From the NCBI GenBank assembly GCA_037953625.1, contig CM075654.1:54319001-54383000 (forward strand): a DNA stretch of 64,000 nt, written 5' to 3'. This DNA comes from Crotalaria pallida (lineage: Eukaryota > Streptophyta > Magnoliopsida > Fabales > Fabaceae). Of this stretch, positions 35,236 through 46,612 are shown piece by piece. Under the pieces are notes generated by a model. That model saw only the letters and a list, made by a program, of their open reading frames with translations, ran no database searches and was not told the DNA's origin. A program made the translations under genes and the position numbers. Within the stretch, counting starts at the first letter, position 1. Each line of letters begins with the position of its first letter.

Positions 35236-36411
35236 GTAAGGAGTGAGTGTTATCTTAGCTTAGGTTTGGGTTCCTAGTGTGTTCATAACGGGTGCTAAGA
35301 ATGGGTGTTAGTCTAGGATACCGGATATAGATTAAACTTAGGGAAAGAAATGAATAAATAAAAGAACCCATGAATATGTGTATGTTTGTTAAGTAGGAAT
35401 ATCTGTATATTTGTTAAGCATGATTAAATAGGTGTGAAGTATGATGACTATTGGTGCATATCTAATACTGTGTGAGTAATACGTTAACAAGTCATAAGTG
35501 GCCAAGATGGGGGAAAGATGTAAAAAGATGAATAACAGACTTAATGAGGAGCGATAACCAAGGAACAGTAATTAAATTAGAAAGACGAGTGAACTGGTGA
35601 AAAGAGAAATGGGCCGAGAGAAAACTCAAATTGAATGAAAATGAATGAAGTGAATGGTTAATAAGCGAAGAGAACTTGCGGGTCGGCCAGGTCTTGAAAG
35701 GCATTTGTCCAGGTGGTGTAAGCCGCGCATGTGTGTTGCGCGCAATCGCAAGGGGGATTGTTTGCTTAGATCGTGAACTTGGTGTTCGGCCAGGTCTTGT
35801 TAGTCATTTGTCCGGGTGGTGTAAGCCGCACATGTGTGTGTTGCGTGCAATCGCAAGGGGGACTGTTTGCTTAGATCGAGAACCCGTGGTGTGATCCAGG
35901 TCTTGTAAGACATTTGTCCGGGTGGTGTAAGGCGCGTATGTGTGTTGTGTGCAATAAGCCGCATGAGGGACTGTTTGCCTAGACCGCGCTTGGTGCGCTG
36001 TAAGACGCATAGAGGATTATGCGCAATGATGGACACACGTTTTACCTAAGAGACTTGTGAAATATGAATAAAAACTTGTCAAGTGAAATGAATACTAAGA
36101 ATGGTCAGTGGGTGATGAGCCAAGAAAATGCAAGACATGATAAAAGAGTAAAAGTGAAAATGGTCGAAATTGGGTGAATAAAAGTGAATGACAAAAGATA
36201 AAGGAGAAACTAAGTAAGAGCCGAGCAAAATGATATCAATATTGGTTTGGCCGAATAAAATAATGATGTTTGAGTATGATGCAATGTTTGACCGAGTATT
36301 ATGGTTATGTGTATATTTGACTAGCTGTGTTTGACTTGGTAGGTCGGTATGTCATATTAGAAACTGCTTACTTAAGTTCTGTGTAATGTTCACCTCCTTA
36401 CCATTTTTCAG
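35236..36411 (+). other. Probable leader intron inside solo LTR C
   Basis: The donor TTTTGAG/GTAAGG at 35236 and the acceptor TACCATTTTTCAG/GTA at 36411 bound 1176 bp. The layout matches LTR B and the minus-strand LTR E. Confidence 0.45.
35684..36000 (+). repeat. Three tandem repeats of about 105 bp in LTR C
   Basis: Three units begin near CCAGGTCTTG at 35687, 35790 and 35896 (periods 103 and 106). Each contains CATTTGTCCGGGTGGTGTAA-like and GGGACTGTTTGC-like blocks. Units 1 and 2 are closest and unit 3 is more diverged. Confidence 0.85.
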
Positions 36412-36453
36412 GTACTGAGTCCGAGCAAGCACAATCTCTGGCCGAGCAGGTTC

Positions 36454-36474
36454 ACTCTCCCTCACAGGGAGAGT
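36454..36474 (+). other. Conserved LTR hairpin (C)
   Basis: Same ACTCTCCC/GGGAGAGT stem as in B, but with a TCACA loop, after GCCGAGCAGGTTC. Confidence 0.65.
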
Positions 36475-36731
36475 AGGTCTTTTAGTCGGACAATGGTCCA
36501 TGTTCTCGGTCCTCTGGCCGAGCAAAACTCTGATGTATTATGTACCTATTTTGGTTATGGAAAAGTGAATATTTAAACTCTACTGTTTGGCACTTCGGTG
36601 TTTGATGTAAGGTGCATGTATTTTGGCTGACACTCTGAAGATGTATAATGCAAATGAATTTATTATGCTTTTGAAAGAAAAATTTTGAATTCTAAAATTT
36701 ATTAAGGGTAGAATTTATTTAGGGTGTTACA

Positions 36732-37943
36732 TAATTTAGATGAAGACTACTACTACAACAAACAACATATGTTAAAGTTCAAGAGTTCAAGACCCAAAGT
36801 ACTCAAGACAACTAATACAACAAACAACATATATATCTAAATTAAAGAGTTCAAGACTCAAAGTACTCAAAGCATCAAGTTTATATACATTTGAATTTAC
36901 AATTCCTAGATCCTTGAGATACTTGCATGAGTAGAGTCTTAGGATGTGTAGTGAATCTCATATTCTTAGCGTGAATAATCATGTCATAAGATTCATTGCA
37001 TAATCATTCTTTTTCAAATGACACATTAGAGTTCATAAAAGTTTTTTATTTCAAAGTCTTGCATCATAAACTGGCTTGAAAATGGTGGGTTTAATTGATT
37101 CATAATTGTTCTATGTGAAGATGTTCTAAAATAGAGAGAGTTGTTATCTGCACTTAAGGTGTTCAACAAAAGGCAACAAAGAATTCTTTTATAAAAAAGA
37201 TTGAGTGAGGTATCTCCAAGAAGAATTCTAAGGAATGAGGGATCTCTGAAAGAATTAGAGGTTCCATAGAGCTTTTAAAGGAGTGTGGGTGGTTTGTACA
37301 TTGGTAGGGGTAAGGCATCCTCTAGAGTTGAGAGCTTATCAAGTGAGGCGATCTGGGAAGCATGTTTGTAAAAATTTACAATCTTTAAAAGCACAGTGGA
37401 GGCAAATCTCCTAAATCAGAAGGAGCGTTTGGATGTAGCTCTCATGTGATTGGAGATTGAATCAGGATAAATCGACGTGTTCAATCTTCAATCCCATAAC
37501 GTTTATAATTGTTGCTTTGTTTTTCATTGAATCTTGCATGCAATTGAATGTTCTTGAGTTTTGTGATTCTGTATAATTGATTGATTAATTGATTAAGAGA
37601 AAATTTATTTTGGTTGAAAAGTGATTTTTTGTTAATTGGTTGATAACATGTTGTTAAGCAATTAACGACTTGCTAACTCAAGAAAAACTTATTCATAACC
37701 CGAAGTTAATTTTTAAAATCAATTTTGGTTGTTAATTATTATTAATTGACAATAATAAAAACCATAAATGTGTGAAGAAACAATTTTTTTGCAAACACAA
37801 ACGCAAAAAAAAATAATAATAATAAAAAAAAATTTTGAAGAAAAGAAATAAAAGAAGATGTGAAACTTGCATGCTTATAGCAAAACCAGTTGAAAGTAAA
37901 TGCAAAACAGGGGCAATCGTATATATAAAAATGAATTCAAAAT
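36732..37943. other. Intergenic sequence between C and F
   Basis: No supported gene. A block of about 55-60 bp with ACAACAAACAACATAT and AGAGTTCAAGAC occurs twice (about 36755-36815 and 36818-36872). The middle (37150-37450) is less A+T-rich and could be remnant retroelement, but I could not place it. Confidence 0.45.
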
Positions 37944-39150
37944 TGTAACATCCAAAATTTTAATTCCAAATATAATTAGAATAATAACGAGATTGGAATA
38001 ATAGTAATAATAATAACAAGGTTAAATGAATGTTAAAAAAAAAGGATCTTTTAGTGTTAGAAACGTATAATAATAGAAAATTAAGAATAATGTAATTAAT
38101 TGATTTAATATTATGATGTTTTCAATATTTGAGTCTCGGAATAAAATTTCGATTTCATCATTATATTTGAAATATGTTTCCTAATCGAAATAAGTATAAA
38201 TTTGTTATCATACGTTTTCCAAAATTAAAGTAGTACTTTTATTTAGTTTAATTAACATTTTGACAGGGAGCTCAAGTGACAATCTTAAAGACATTTTTAT
38301 AAATAGTTTCTTCAGAAAAATATGTTTAACTTAATGTTTCGAGCGTCCCTGTAAATTTTCATAGTGTTCGGAGGCTGTTTTATTTTTAGCTTCTGGACTA
38401 ATTTAATATATTATCGGTTTAAGTTATATATAATAATCTTCTACTTCAAAATTTTAAATATTATATATTATCAAGTTTAATATCAAGATTTAGAAAATAT
38501 ATTTACTTTTGAATTTCGATAATTTTTCTTACCCAATAGTTATCCAAAGGGACCGGTAACTTTATTATTTTCAACCAATTTTGAGTAATTCAAAATACAA
38601 TATTGTTTTACCTAAACATATTTTATTTTTAGTATCATCTAACTTTTAATTATAATCCAAAATACTTAGGCACATTGACCCACAAATAAAAACAAAACAT
38701 AAATATATATTTAATTTCCTAAAATAACCAGACCCCAACCCCACCGTAGTAAAACAATAAAAAGAAAAAAAAAATAAAAAAATAAAATGTGGCCAAAATG
38801 CCACCACGTGAAAACAATAAAAGGCACATCAGTTAGAGAGCACCGGGAAATAGAAAGAAGAATCAAGAAAGAAAGAAAGAAAGAAAGAGGGTGGCGCGAC
38901 AGAGAGTGGAGGGAAATTGTGTGGAATTTCAATCTTCCCGGTCCAATAACTCAAGATCCAACCGTCCAATCTCAAATCCTTCTTAGGTAAATAACTTCCT
39001 CAACTTCCTCTATCCATCCATGTAATTTATTCGATGATCCATCAACATTTTTACTATCCCTATATTTTCAAATAAAGAGATATTTTGGGGAAAAGTGATA
39101 TATTTTTATTGTATGATGATATATATTCATTATTTTGACAAAAATGAATT

Positions 39151-39201
<51 letters not shown>

Positions 39202-40959
39202 TTTAAGGTTACAATTTGTTTTAACTTGTGTCCCTATTTAGTTCTCGCACGTTATTGTTGACCCTGACCTTCAAATAAAGCTCGGACGTGAACGTGATAT
39301 CCCTTTTGTCAGAACTCCCAGGTAAGATGGTGGTATTACCTTAGCTTAGGAAATAGATTCTCTTCTGTTATAGTGATGACTAGGGATAGTGGGATAGGTA
39401 GAATATAAAACCTTAGGGTAGACAATATTTATCATAACATAAATTGTTAGCAAGAAGAGAAAGAATATATAGATAATGTAATAGAATAAGGATAACTGAA
39501 AACGAATAGAACCCCATAAAATAGGATAAAGGAATAAGGGAGGAAACTTAGAATGGAAAATGAAACTAAATAAGAAATTAGGATGTGCAAGATGCTTATT
39601 GATTATTGTTGTTGTTAGAAATATAAATGTAGTATGTTTAGGAATTGATGTGAATTAGTTATAACTAAAGATGATGGATGACATTAGAAAGAATATAGAG
39701 ATATGCATGCTGAACTAAATGATAATTGTAATTGAGAATGAAAATAAAGAGAATGAAACCACTAAGAGATTTGTGATGTATAATTAGTGATGCCAATGAA
39801 GTATTTTCGATAAAAGGAAGGAAAACCATTTTTTTATATGTTAATGAATATATGTGATTGTTGATGATGTTTGCGATTAGTTGAAAGACCTTAAGCGTAA
39901 ATTAAACAATTTAAGCGGAATCGAGGGAAATAGAATTTATAGAGATTAATATAATATGTTAAGCAAGAATGAGAGCCTATTTGATAAGTATGAAGATGTA
40001 AGGATCGATATATGGAAATGATTATGAGTTGTATGATTTGCTTGTTAAGCCCTTAAGTGAGACTATGAGAATGATAACCACTTACTAGTGACAAAAAAGA
40101 GAGAAGAGTACAATTAATAGAAGCTAAAGAAGAGAAAAGTACAGTAAGCGTTCTATGTATCCCCTATGGGGAAGTTGAACAAAAGATAAAAGAAACGTAC
40201 TATGTATCCCCGGAGGGGGAAGATCTACAAAAGGCAAAGAAAGCGTTTTATGTATCCCTACGGAGAAGATGAACGAGAGATAAAAGTAAACGTTCTATGT
40301 ATCCCTACGGGGAAGATGAACGAAAGATAAAACGAACGTACTATGTATCCCTACGGGGAAGATGAACGAAAGATAAAAGAAAGAGAAAGAGCTAAGAAAG
40401 AAGTAAAGAAGAAAAGTAAAATAATTAAGAAAATAAGTAAATGAGAACGGTAGTAAGAAAATGTTTAGGATTGTTATATTATTAATATAGATGTTAGGCT
40501 TAGTTTATCGCTATGCTTTTTAGAAACTACTTTTCTAAGTTCTGTGTAATGTTGTCCTTCTTGTTACATTTTTACAGGTACAGAAACAGAGCATATACCA
40601 GTTGCAGGCCGAGCAGGGAACCCTCCACCACGTGAAGTGTTGAGTCGTCAGGAGAGGATTATATATTATGTTATGAACGTTATTTTGGGAAATTAAAATA
40701 TGTAGTAGTTATATGCCCTGAAACTTGTGTTAACCGGGCATTAGGATTTAATCTGGTTATAATAACATTGTGTTTTATGTTTTTAAATTATTCTGGACTG
40801 GACAGGTTAAGCATGAATTTTTGGAAAGTCCGGTAAACAGAGGAAACTCTGTCGGATTTTCGTAATAATTCTTATAAGTTAGTAGGTTTTTCAAAATGAA
40901 TTTTCAAGTGCCAATTATATTAAATCTTAATTTAACTAAATAAAAGTGAGGGTGTTACA
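37944..40959 (+). repeat. 5' LTR of element F
   Basis: It starts TGTAACATCC and ends GAGGGTGTTACA. It includes a G-box (CCACGTGA, about 38803), a (TA)n run at about 39157-39197, a donor CTCCCAG/GTAAGA at 39322, an acceptor TTTTTACAG/GTA at 40577 and five 47-bp repeats. Exon sequence after the acceptor shares GCCGAGCAGG with B, C and E, but the 8-bp hairpin is not kept. Confidence 0.9.
40149..40383 (+). repeat. Five tandem repeats of about 47 bp in LTR F
   Basis: Units start with CGTNCTATGTATCCC at 40149, 40196, 40244, 40291 and 40337, each ending in GAAGATGAACGAAAGATAAA or a variant. The 3' LTR has the array at about 45806-46025 with its own small indels. It lies inside the proposed leader intron. 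Confidence 0.85.
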
Positions 40960-40962
40960 GTT

Positions 40963-40974
40963 TGGTATCAGAGC
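40963..40974 (+). other. Primer binding site of element F
   Basis: TGGTATCAGAGC, three bases after the LTR end, for initiator tRNA-Met. Confidence 0.9.
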
Positions 40975-41137
40975 AGTTTCCCTCGGCCTTTGGAGTGTGG
41001 ACTCACAACTCTAGTGGTTACTCACCAAGCGAGTAACCAATGTGTTTAGTCAAGTGTCTAAGTTAGACAAATAGGATTCTTATGCAATTAATTGCTTGGC
41101 AAGTATTAACTTGTATCTTCTCCAGGGTTTAACTATC

Positions 41138-42196
41138 ATGGCCAGGAGACGTGCCGAAGACGACAGAATGGCTGCCATCCTGGAAAATCTGATTCAGATA
41201 CAGCAGAATCAGGCTGAGCATCTAGCGCGGATGCAACAAAATCAGGTGCAGAATATAGCTGCAACAGTAGCAGCACTGAATCCACTACCAGCCCCTGCTG
41301 AGATTGATTGGCTGACACGATTTCGAAAGAACGGACCACCCATGTTTGAAGGGGGGTACAATCCTGATGGAGCTCAGCGATGGCTCAAAGAGATTGAAAA
41401 GATCCTATGCACCATGGCGCCACCTGCTGAACAAACTGTGTTGTTGGCACAATATATGCTGACGGATGAAGCAGAGTATTGGTGGGAACGAGTGCGAAGA
41501 AGCTTGGAGGCGACCAACCAGGAATTTACCTGGGATGTGTTCAAGGCCCATGTTCTGGGAAAGTACTTTCCAGAAGATGTCCGTAGAGAAAAGGAGATTG
41601 CCTTCCTGACACTGACTCAGGGGAACATGAGTGTTGGGGAGTATGCAGCACGCTTTGAAGATCTCATTCGTTATGCCGGAGGCTATCGGGATACGGATGA
41701 GAGGAGCAAGTGCATCAAGTTTGAGTCAGGGCTTCGTCCGGAGATTAGGCTTGCTCTTGAGTACTGTAACATAGCGGACTTAACTCAGCTGGTAAATATG
41801 GCCAACACTTATGAAGGAGGACTGAAACGGATAGCAGCTGGGAAAAGAAGGAAGGATATACAGGATGAAGGAGGTCTTAACAAGGGTAAGGAACCGGCAC
41901 AGGAATCAGATCCGTATGCTGACACCAATACTAGAGAAATGATTCCAAGGGATGCGGGCCAGAATGTGATTGCTCCATCTACTCTTGCCACACTATCTTC
42001 CCGGGTGACTTGCCCACAGTGTGGGAAACCCCATTATGGTTCCTGTTGGAAACCGGGTACTCAGGGTACCCAAACACCTTGCCCACAGTGCGGGAGACTC
42101 CACTATGGTGCTTGCTGGAAGCAGGGTGTGCGTAAGAGGTGTATTCTTTGCAAGCAACGAGGGCATGTAGACACTGGCTGCCCAAATCAGACTTGA
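41138..42196 (+). CDS. Intact Gag of element F
   Basis: A 352-aa capsid/nucleocapsid protein. The start ATG at 41138 (MARRRAEDDR) aligns with the Gag start of element B; an upstream in-frame ATG at 41096 is less likely. An N-terminal Gln-rich stretch is followed by the Gag core (WWERVRRSLEA, LGKYFPEDVRREKE, GNMSVGEYAARFEDL). Near the C-terminus are two tandem CPQCG(K/R)xHYGxCW motifs and a standard zinc knuckle CILCKQRGHVDTGC. The frame is open from start to stop, unlike the pol-bearing neighbours A and B. Such conservation would fit selection for packaging in trans, which is inference. Confidence 0.9.
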   Translation: MARRRAEDDRMAAILENLIQIQQNQAEHLARMQQNQVQNIAATVAALNPLPAPAEIDWLTRFRKNGPPMFEGGYNPDGAQRWLKEIEKILCTMAPPAEQTVLLAQYMLTDEAEYWWERVRRSLEATNQEFTWDVFKAHVLGKYFPEDVRREKEIAFLTLTQGNMSVGEYAARFEDLIRYAGGYRDTDERSKCIKFESGLRPEIRLALEYCNIADLTQLVNMANTYEGGLKRIAAGKRRKDIQDEGGLNKGKEPAQESDPYADTNTREMIPRDAGQNVIAPSTLATLSSRVTCPQCGKPHYGSCWKPGTQGTQTPCPQCGRLHYGACWKQGVRKRCILCKQRGHVDTGCPNQT

Positions 42197-43588
42197 CGAG
42201 GGGCTGAATGGGGCGAATGATTTTGACCAAGGTACTTTTGCATTGATAATGTATCAAATGTTTTAATTAGAATAGTTTGGCAAGGAACAGGGATGTTCAC
42301 CTAATTTAGTAGGAACCAATAAGAGTAGGACATTAAGGGGAAACTAACCAAACAGCGATAATGTTGTCATTTAGTAGAATGTGAGGTTAGAACTGATCAC
42401 TCTAATTCTCGCATCTATTAAGGGATGATATTATCAGTAAAACCCGACAGTGGTGGGTTGTTGATAGGCATGAGGTTGGGATTGATCACCTCAATCTTTA
42501 CATCTATTGACGGATGATATCACTGCAACCTTTTAAGTGAAAATCAAGACAACCGAAGTAGTAGCTCACCAAGAAATAGACTTTAGGAGTAAATAAGCGA
42601 GCCCGGAAAGTATTATTTCCGAACCCTTACACAGAATCGAAAAATAGATCTAAAACAAAACTATAGTATAAGAACCTTAGGCTATCTTATCTATATAAGA
42701 GTAGCGTAACCGAATACCGAATCCTAGAAAAGATGGAATAAACTCTACAAGAACCCAATCGGGTATGGATGCGAAATTTCGCAAACCTTAGGAATTCAGT
42801 CCAACCCATTGACCACCAACAGGTAGTCAACTCAACTTCAATCTTGAAAGTGATGGAAGACTCAAGAGTGTTTTCTTACTTTAACTCATGACCACTAGGT
42901 GTCATTTAAGGCTTTATTAGAGTTTCTTTTGAGACTTAATTAATGCTTCAATTCGTGCTAGTAAACCCCCTTCTCTCTATTCTTCTTGGTTCCGAAACAA
43001 CCTTGATGCAACAATTTCAATTCTAACCAAATGTGTTCTAGCTTCAACTCTTAAGCTTTCTCTTTGTTTTTCATTCATGAATACCAATCATCTCTGGAGT
43101 TCTAGTTTTGTCTATTCAATTCAATTTCTCTTTGATTATGAAAGTTAAACCAGTAAGTTGTTGGCCTTTATGAAAAGTCTTTGACTTGCATGATCTGAGG
43201 TCGTTTTCCCTAAGGCAAAAGTACAAACCCTTCCTGGATTTCAAGGATTACACTTCCTTTCATTGACAATCCTTTCCCTCTTGACAGGAGGCTGTCAAAA
43301 ATTGATGCGTTCAATTCCCTGCTTACTGGCATGGATGTAACCAGGTATGTCGATGCCAAGTGGGGGAGGACTTAGTAACTCAACTAAGATCTAGACGAAG
43401 TAACAAACGGAAACGAGAGAAGAGGAATTGTGTAGGAACAAGGAGTATAAGGTCCTGACCTATGTATGGAAGCCCAAGGAGTATGGACTTACAAGTATCC
43501 TAAGTGGGAGAACGGAATCGAAGGGACGTAAAGAACATAGTCGAAAACCCTACTTAATGGGATGATTCTCCATTTACGGGACTGAACG
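42197..43588 (+). other. Non-coding internal region of element F
   Basis: About 1.4 kb without any supported ORF and without recognisable protease, RT, RNase H or integrase motifs. An imperfect repeat with GAGGTTGGGATTGATCACCT/GAGGTTAGAACTGATCACTC occurs near 42381 and 42470. It ends in the same hairpin and polypurine tract as the coding elements. Confidence 0.7.
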
Positions 43589-43626
43589 GAATTTCGGGGA
43601 CGAAATTCCAGTAAGTGGGGGAGAAT
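43589..43626 (+). other. Pre-PPT hairpin and polypurine tract, element F
   Basis: GAATTTCG-GGGA-CGAAATTC at 43589-43608, then AAGTGGGGGAGAAT before the 3' LTR. It is identical to the hairpin of A and B although pol is gone. Confidence 0.8.
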
Positions 43627-46612
43627 TGTAACATCCCAAATTTTAATCCCAAATATAAGTAGAATAATAACGAGATTGGAATAACAGTAATAATAATAAC
43701 AAGGTTAAATGAGTGTTAAAAAAAAAAGGATCTTTTAGTGTTAGAAACGTATAATAATAGAAAATTAAGAATAATGTAATTAATTGATTTAATATTATGA
43801 TGTTTTCAATATTTGAGTCTCGGAATAAAATTTCGATTTCATCATTATATTTGAAATATGTTTCCTAATCGAAATAAGTATAAATTTGTTATCATACGTT
43901 TTCCAAAAATAAAGTAGTACTTTTATTTAGTTTAATTAACATTTTGACAGGGAGCTCAAGTGGCAAGCCTTAGAGGCATTTTTATAAATAGTTTCTTCAG
44001 AAAAATATGTTTAACTTAATATTTCGAGCGTCCCTGTAAATTTTCATAGTGTTCGGAGGCTGTTTTATTTTTAGCTTCTGGACTGATTTAATATATTACC
44101 GGTTTAAGTTATATATAATAGTCTTCTACTTCAAAATTTTAAATATTATATATTATCAAGTTTAATATCAAGATTTAGAAAATATATTTACTTTTGAATT
44201 TCGATAATTTTTCTTACGCAATAGTTATCCGAAGGGACCGGTAACTTTATTATTTTCAATCAGTTTTGAGTAATTCAAAATACAATATTGTTTTACCTAA
44301 ACGTATTTTATTTTTAGTATCATCTAACTTTTAATTATAATCCAAAATACTTACGCACATTGATCCACAAATAAAAACAAAACATAAATATATATTTAAT
44401 TTCCTAAACTAACCAGACCCCAACCCCACCGTAGTAAAACGATAAAAAGAAAAAAAAAAATAAAAATAAAATGTGGCCAAAATGCCACCACGTGAAAACA
44501 ATAAAAGGCACATCAGTTAGAGAGCACGGGGAAATAGAAAGAAGAATCAAGAAAGAAAGAAAGAGGGTGGCGCGACACAGAGTGAAGGGAAATTGTGTGG
44601 AATTTCAATCTTCCCGGTCCAATAACTCAAGATTCAACCGTCCAATCTCAAATCCTTCTTAAGTAAAAATCTTCCTCAACTTCCTCTATCCATCCATGTA
44701 ATTTATTCGACGATCCATCAACATTTTTAATATCCCTATATTTTCAAATAAAGAGATATTTTGGGAAAAAGTGATATATTTTTATTGTATGATGATATAT
44801 ATTTATTATTTTGACAAAAATGAATTTAGTTGATATATATATATATATATATATACACTTTTAAGGTTATAATTTGTTTTAACTTGTGACCCTATTTAGT
44901 TCTCGCACGTTATTGTTGATCCTGACCTTCGAATAAAGCTCGGACGTGAACTTGATATCCCTTTTGTCAGGACTCCCAGGTAAGATGGCAGTATTACCTT
45001 AGCTTAGGAAATAGGTTCTCTTCTGTTATAGTGATGATGAGGGATAGTGGGATAGGTAGAATATAAAACCTTAGGGTAGACAATATTTATCATAACATAA
45101 ATTGTTAGCAAGAAGAGAAAAAATATACAGATAATGTAATAGAATAAGGATAACTGAAAACGAATAGAACCCCATAAAATAGGATAAAGGAATAAAGGAG
45201 GAAACTTAGAATGGAAAATGAAACTAAATAAGAAATTAGAATGTGCAAGATGCTTATTGATTATTGTTGTTGTTAGAAATATAAATGTAGTATGTTTAGG
45301 AATTGTTGTGAATTAGTTATAACTAAAGATGATGGATGACATTAGAAAGAATATAGAGATATGCATGCTAAACTAAATGATAATTGTAATTGAGAATGAA
45401 AATAAAGAGAATGAAATCACTAAGAGATTTGTGATGTGTAATTAGTGATGCCAATGAAGTATTTTCGATAAAAGGAAGGAAAACCATTTTTTTATATGTT
45501 AATGAATATATGTGATTGTTGATGATGTTTGCGATTAGTTGAAAGACCTTAAGCGTAAATTAAACAATTTAAGCGAAATCGAGGGAAATAGAATTTATAG
45601 AGATTAATATAATATGTTAAGCAAGAATAAGAGCCTATTTGATAAGTAAGAAGATGTAAGGATCGATATATGGAAATGATTATGAGTTGTATGATTTGCT
45701 TGTTAAGCCCTTAAGTGAGACTATGAGAATGATAACCAGTTACTAGTGACAAAAAAGAGAGAAGAGTACAATTAATAGAAGCTAAAGAAGAGAAAAGTAA
45801 AGTAAGTGTTCTATGTATCGGGGAAAGATGAACAAAAGATAAAAGAAACGTACTATGTATCCCCGGAGGGGGAAGATGTACAAAAAGACAAAGAAAGCGT
45901 TTTATATATCCCTACGGGGAAGATGAACGAGAGATAAAAGTAAACGTTCTATGTATCCCTACGGGGAAGATGAACGAAAGATAAAACGAACGTACTATGT
46001 ATCCTACAGGGAAGATGTACAAAAGAGAAAAAAAAGAGAAAGAGCTAAGAAAGAAGTAAAGAAGAAAAGTAAAATAGTTAAAAAAATAAGTAAATGAGAA
46101 CGGTAGTAAGAAAATGTTTAGGATTGTTATATTATTAATATAGATGTTAGGCTTAGTTTATCGCTATGCTTTTTAGAAACTACTTTTCTAAGTTCTGTGT
46201 AATGCTGCCCTTCTTGTTACATTTTTACAGGTACAGAAACAGAGCATATACCAGTTGCAGGCCGAGCAGGGAACCCTCCACCACGTGGAGTGTTGAGTCG
46301 TCAGGAGAGGATTATATGTTATGTTATGAACGTTATTTTGGGAAATTAAAATATGTAGTAGTTATATGCCCTGAAACTTGTGTTAACCGGGCATTAGGAT
46401 TTAATCTTGCTATAATAACATTGTGTTTTATGTTTTTAAATTATTCTGGTCTGGACAGGTTAAGCATGAATTTTTGGAAAGTCCGGTAAACAGAGGAAAT
46501 TTTGTCGGATTTTCGTAAGAATTCTTATAAGTTAGTAGGTTTTTAAAAATGAATTTTCAAGTGCCAATTTTATTAAATCTTAATTTAACTAAATAAAAGT
46601 GAGGGTGTTACA
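43627..46612 (+). repeat. 3' LTR of element F
   Basis: It matches the 5' LTR with scattered substitutions and several small indels (for example a shorter TA run near 44840 and changes in the 47-bp array). This divergence looks larger than between the LTRs of A or B, so F is probably the oldest of the three. Confidence 0.9.

Larger units (their letters stand above)
12840..36731 (+). mobile_element. Solo LTR C (Ty3/gypsy), split by element A
   Basis: The LTR starts TGTAACACCCT at 12840 and ends AGGGTGTTACA at 36731. A perfect 5-bp target duplication, TAATT, flanks it (12835-12839 and 36732-36736). Without element A it is about 2.5 kb (12840-13079 plus 34435-36731). It has no internal region or second LTR, so it is a solo LTR left by LTR-LTR recombination. 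The right part holds a splice donor and acceptor, tandem repeats and a conserved hairpin. It is related to the minus-strand LTR E. Confidence 0.85.
37944..46612 (+). mobile_element. Gag-only LTR retrotransposon F (TR-GAG-like)
   Basis: The LTRs span 37944-40959 (3016 bp) and 43627-46612 (2986 bp). A perfect target duplication AAAAT flanks it (37939-37943 and 46613-46617). PBS (40963), intact gag (41138-42196) and polypurine tract (about 43612) are present. The 1.4 kb after gag encodes no protease, RT or integrase. It is a non-autonomous derivative of a Tekay-like element, structurally like the TR-GAG class, and would need enzymes supplied by a relative such as A, B or D. Confidence 0.9.

Noticed and set aside
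37150..37500. Possible copia-type LTR remnant
   Set aside because: The sequence looks vaguely LTR-like, but no ends, target duplication or coding motif could be found.
38711..38990. Small ORFs in the LTR of F
   Set aside because: Low complexity (Arg/Lys/Glu or Phe-rich) and not kept in length between the two LTRs.
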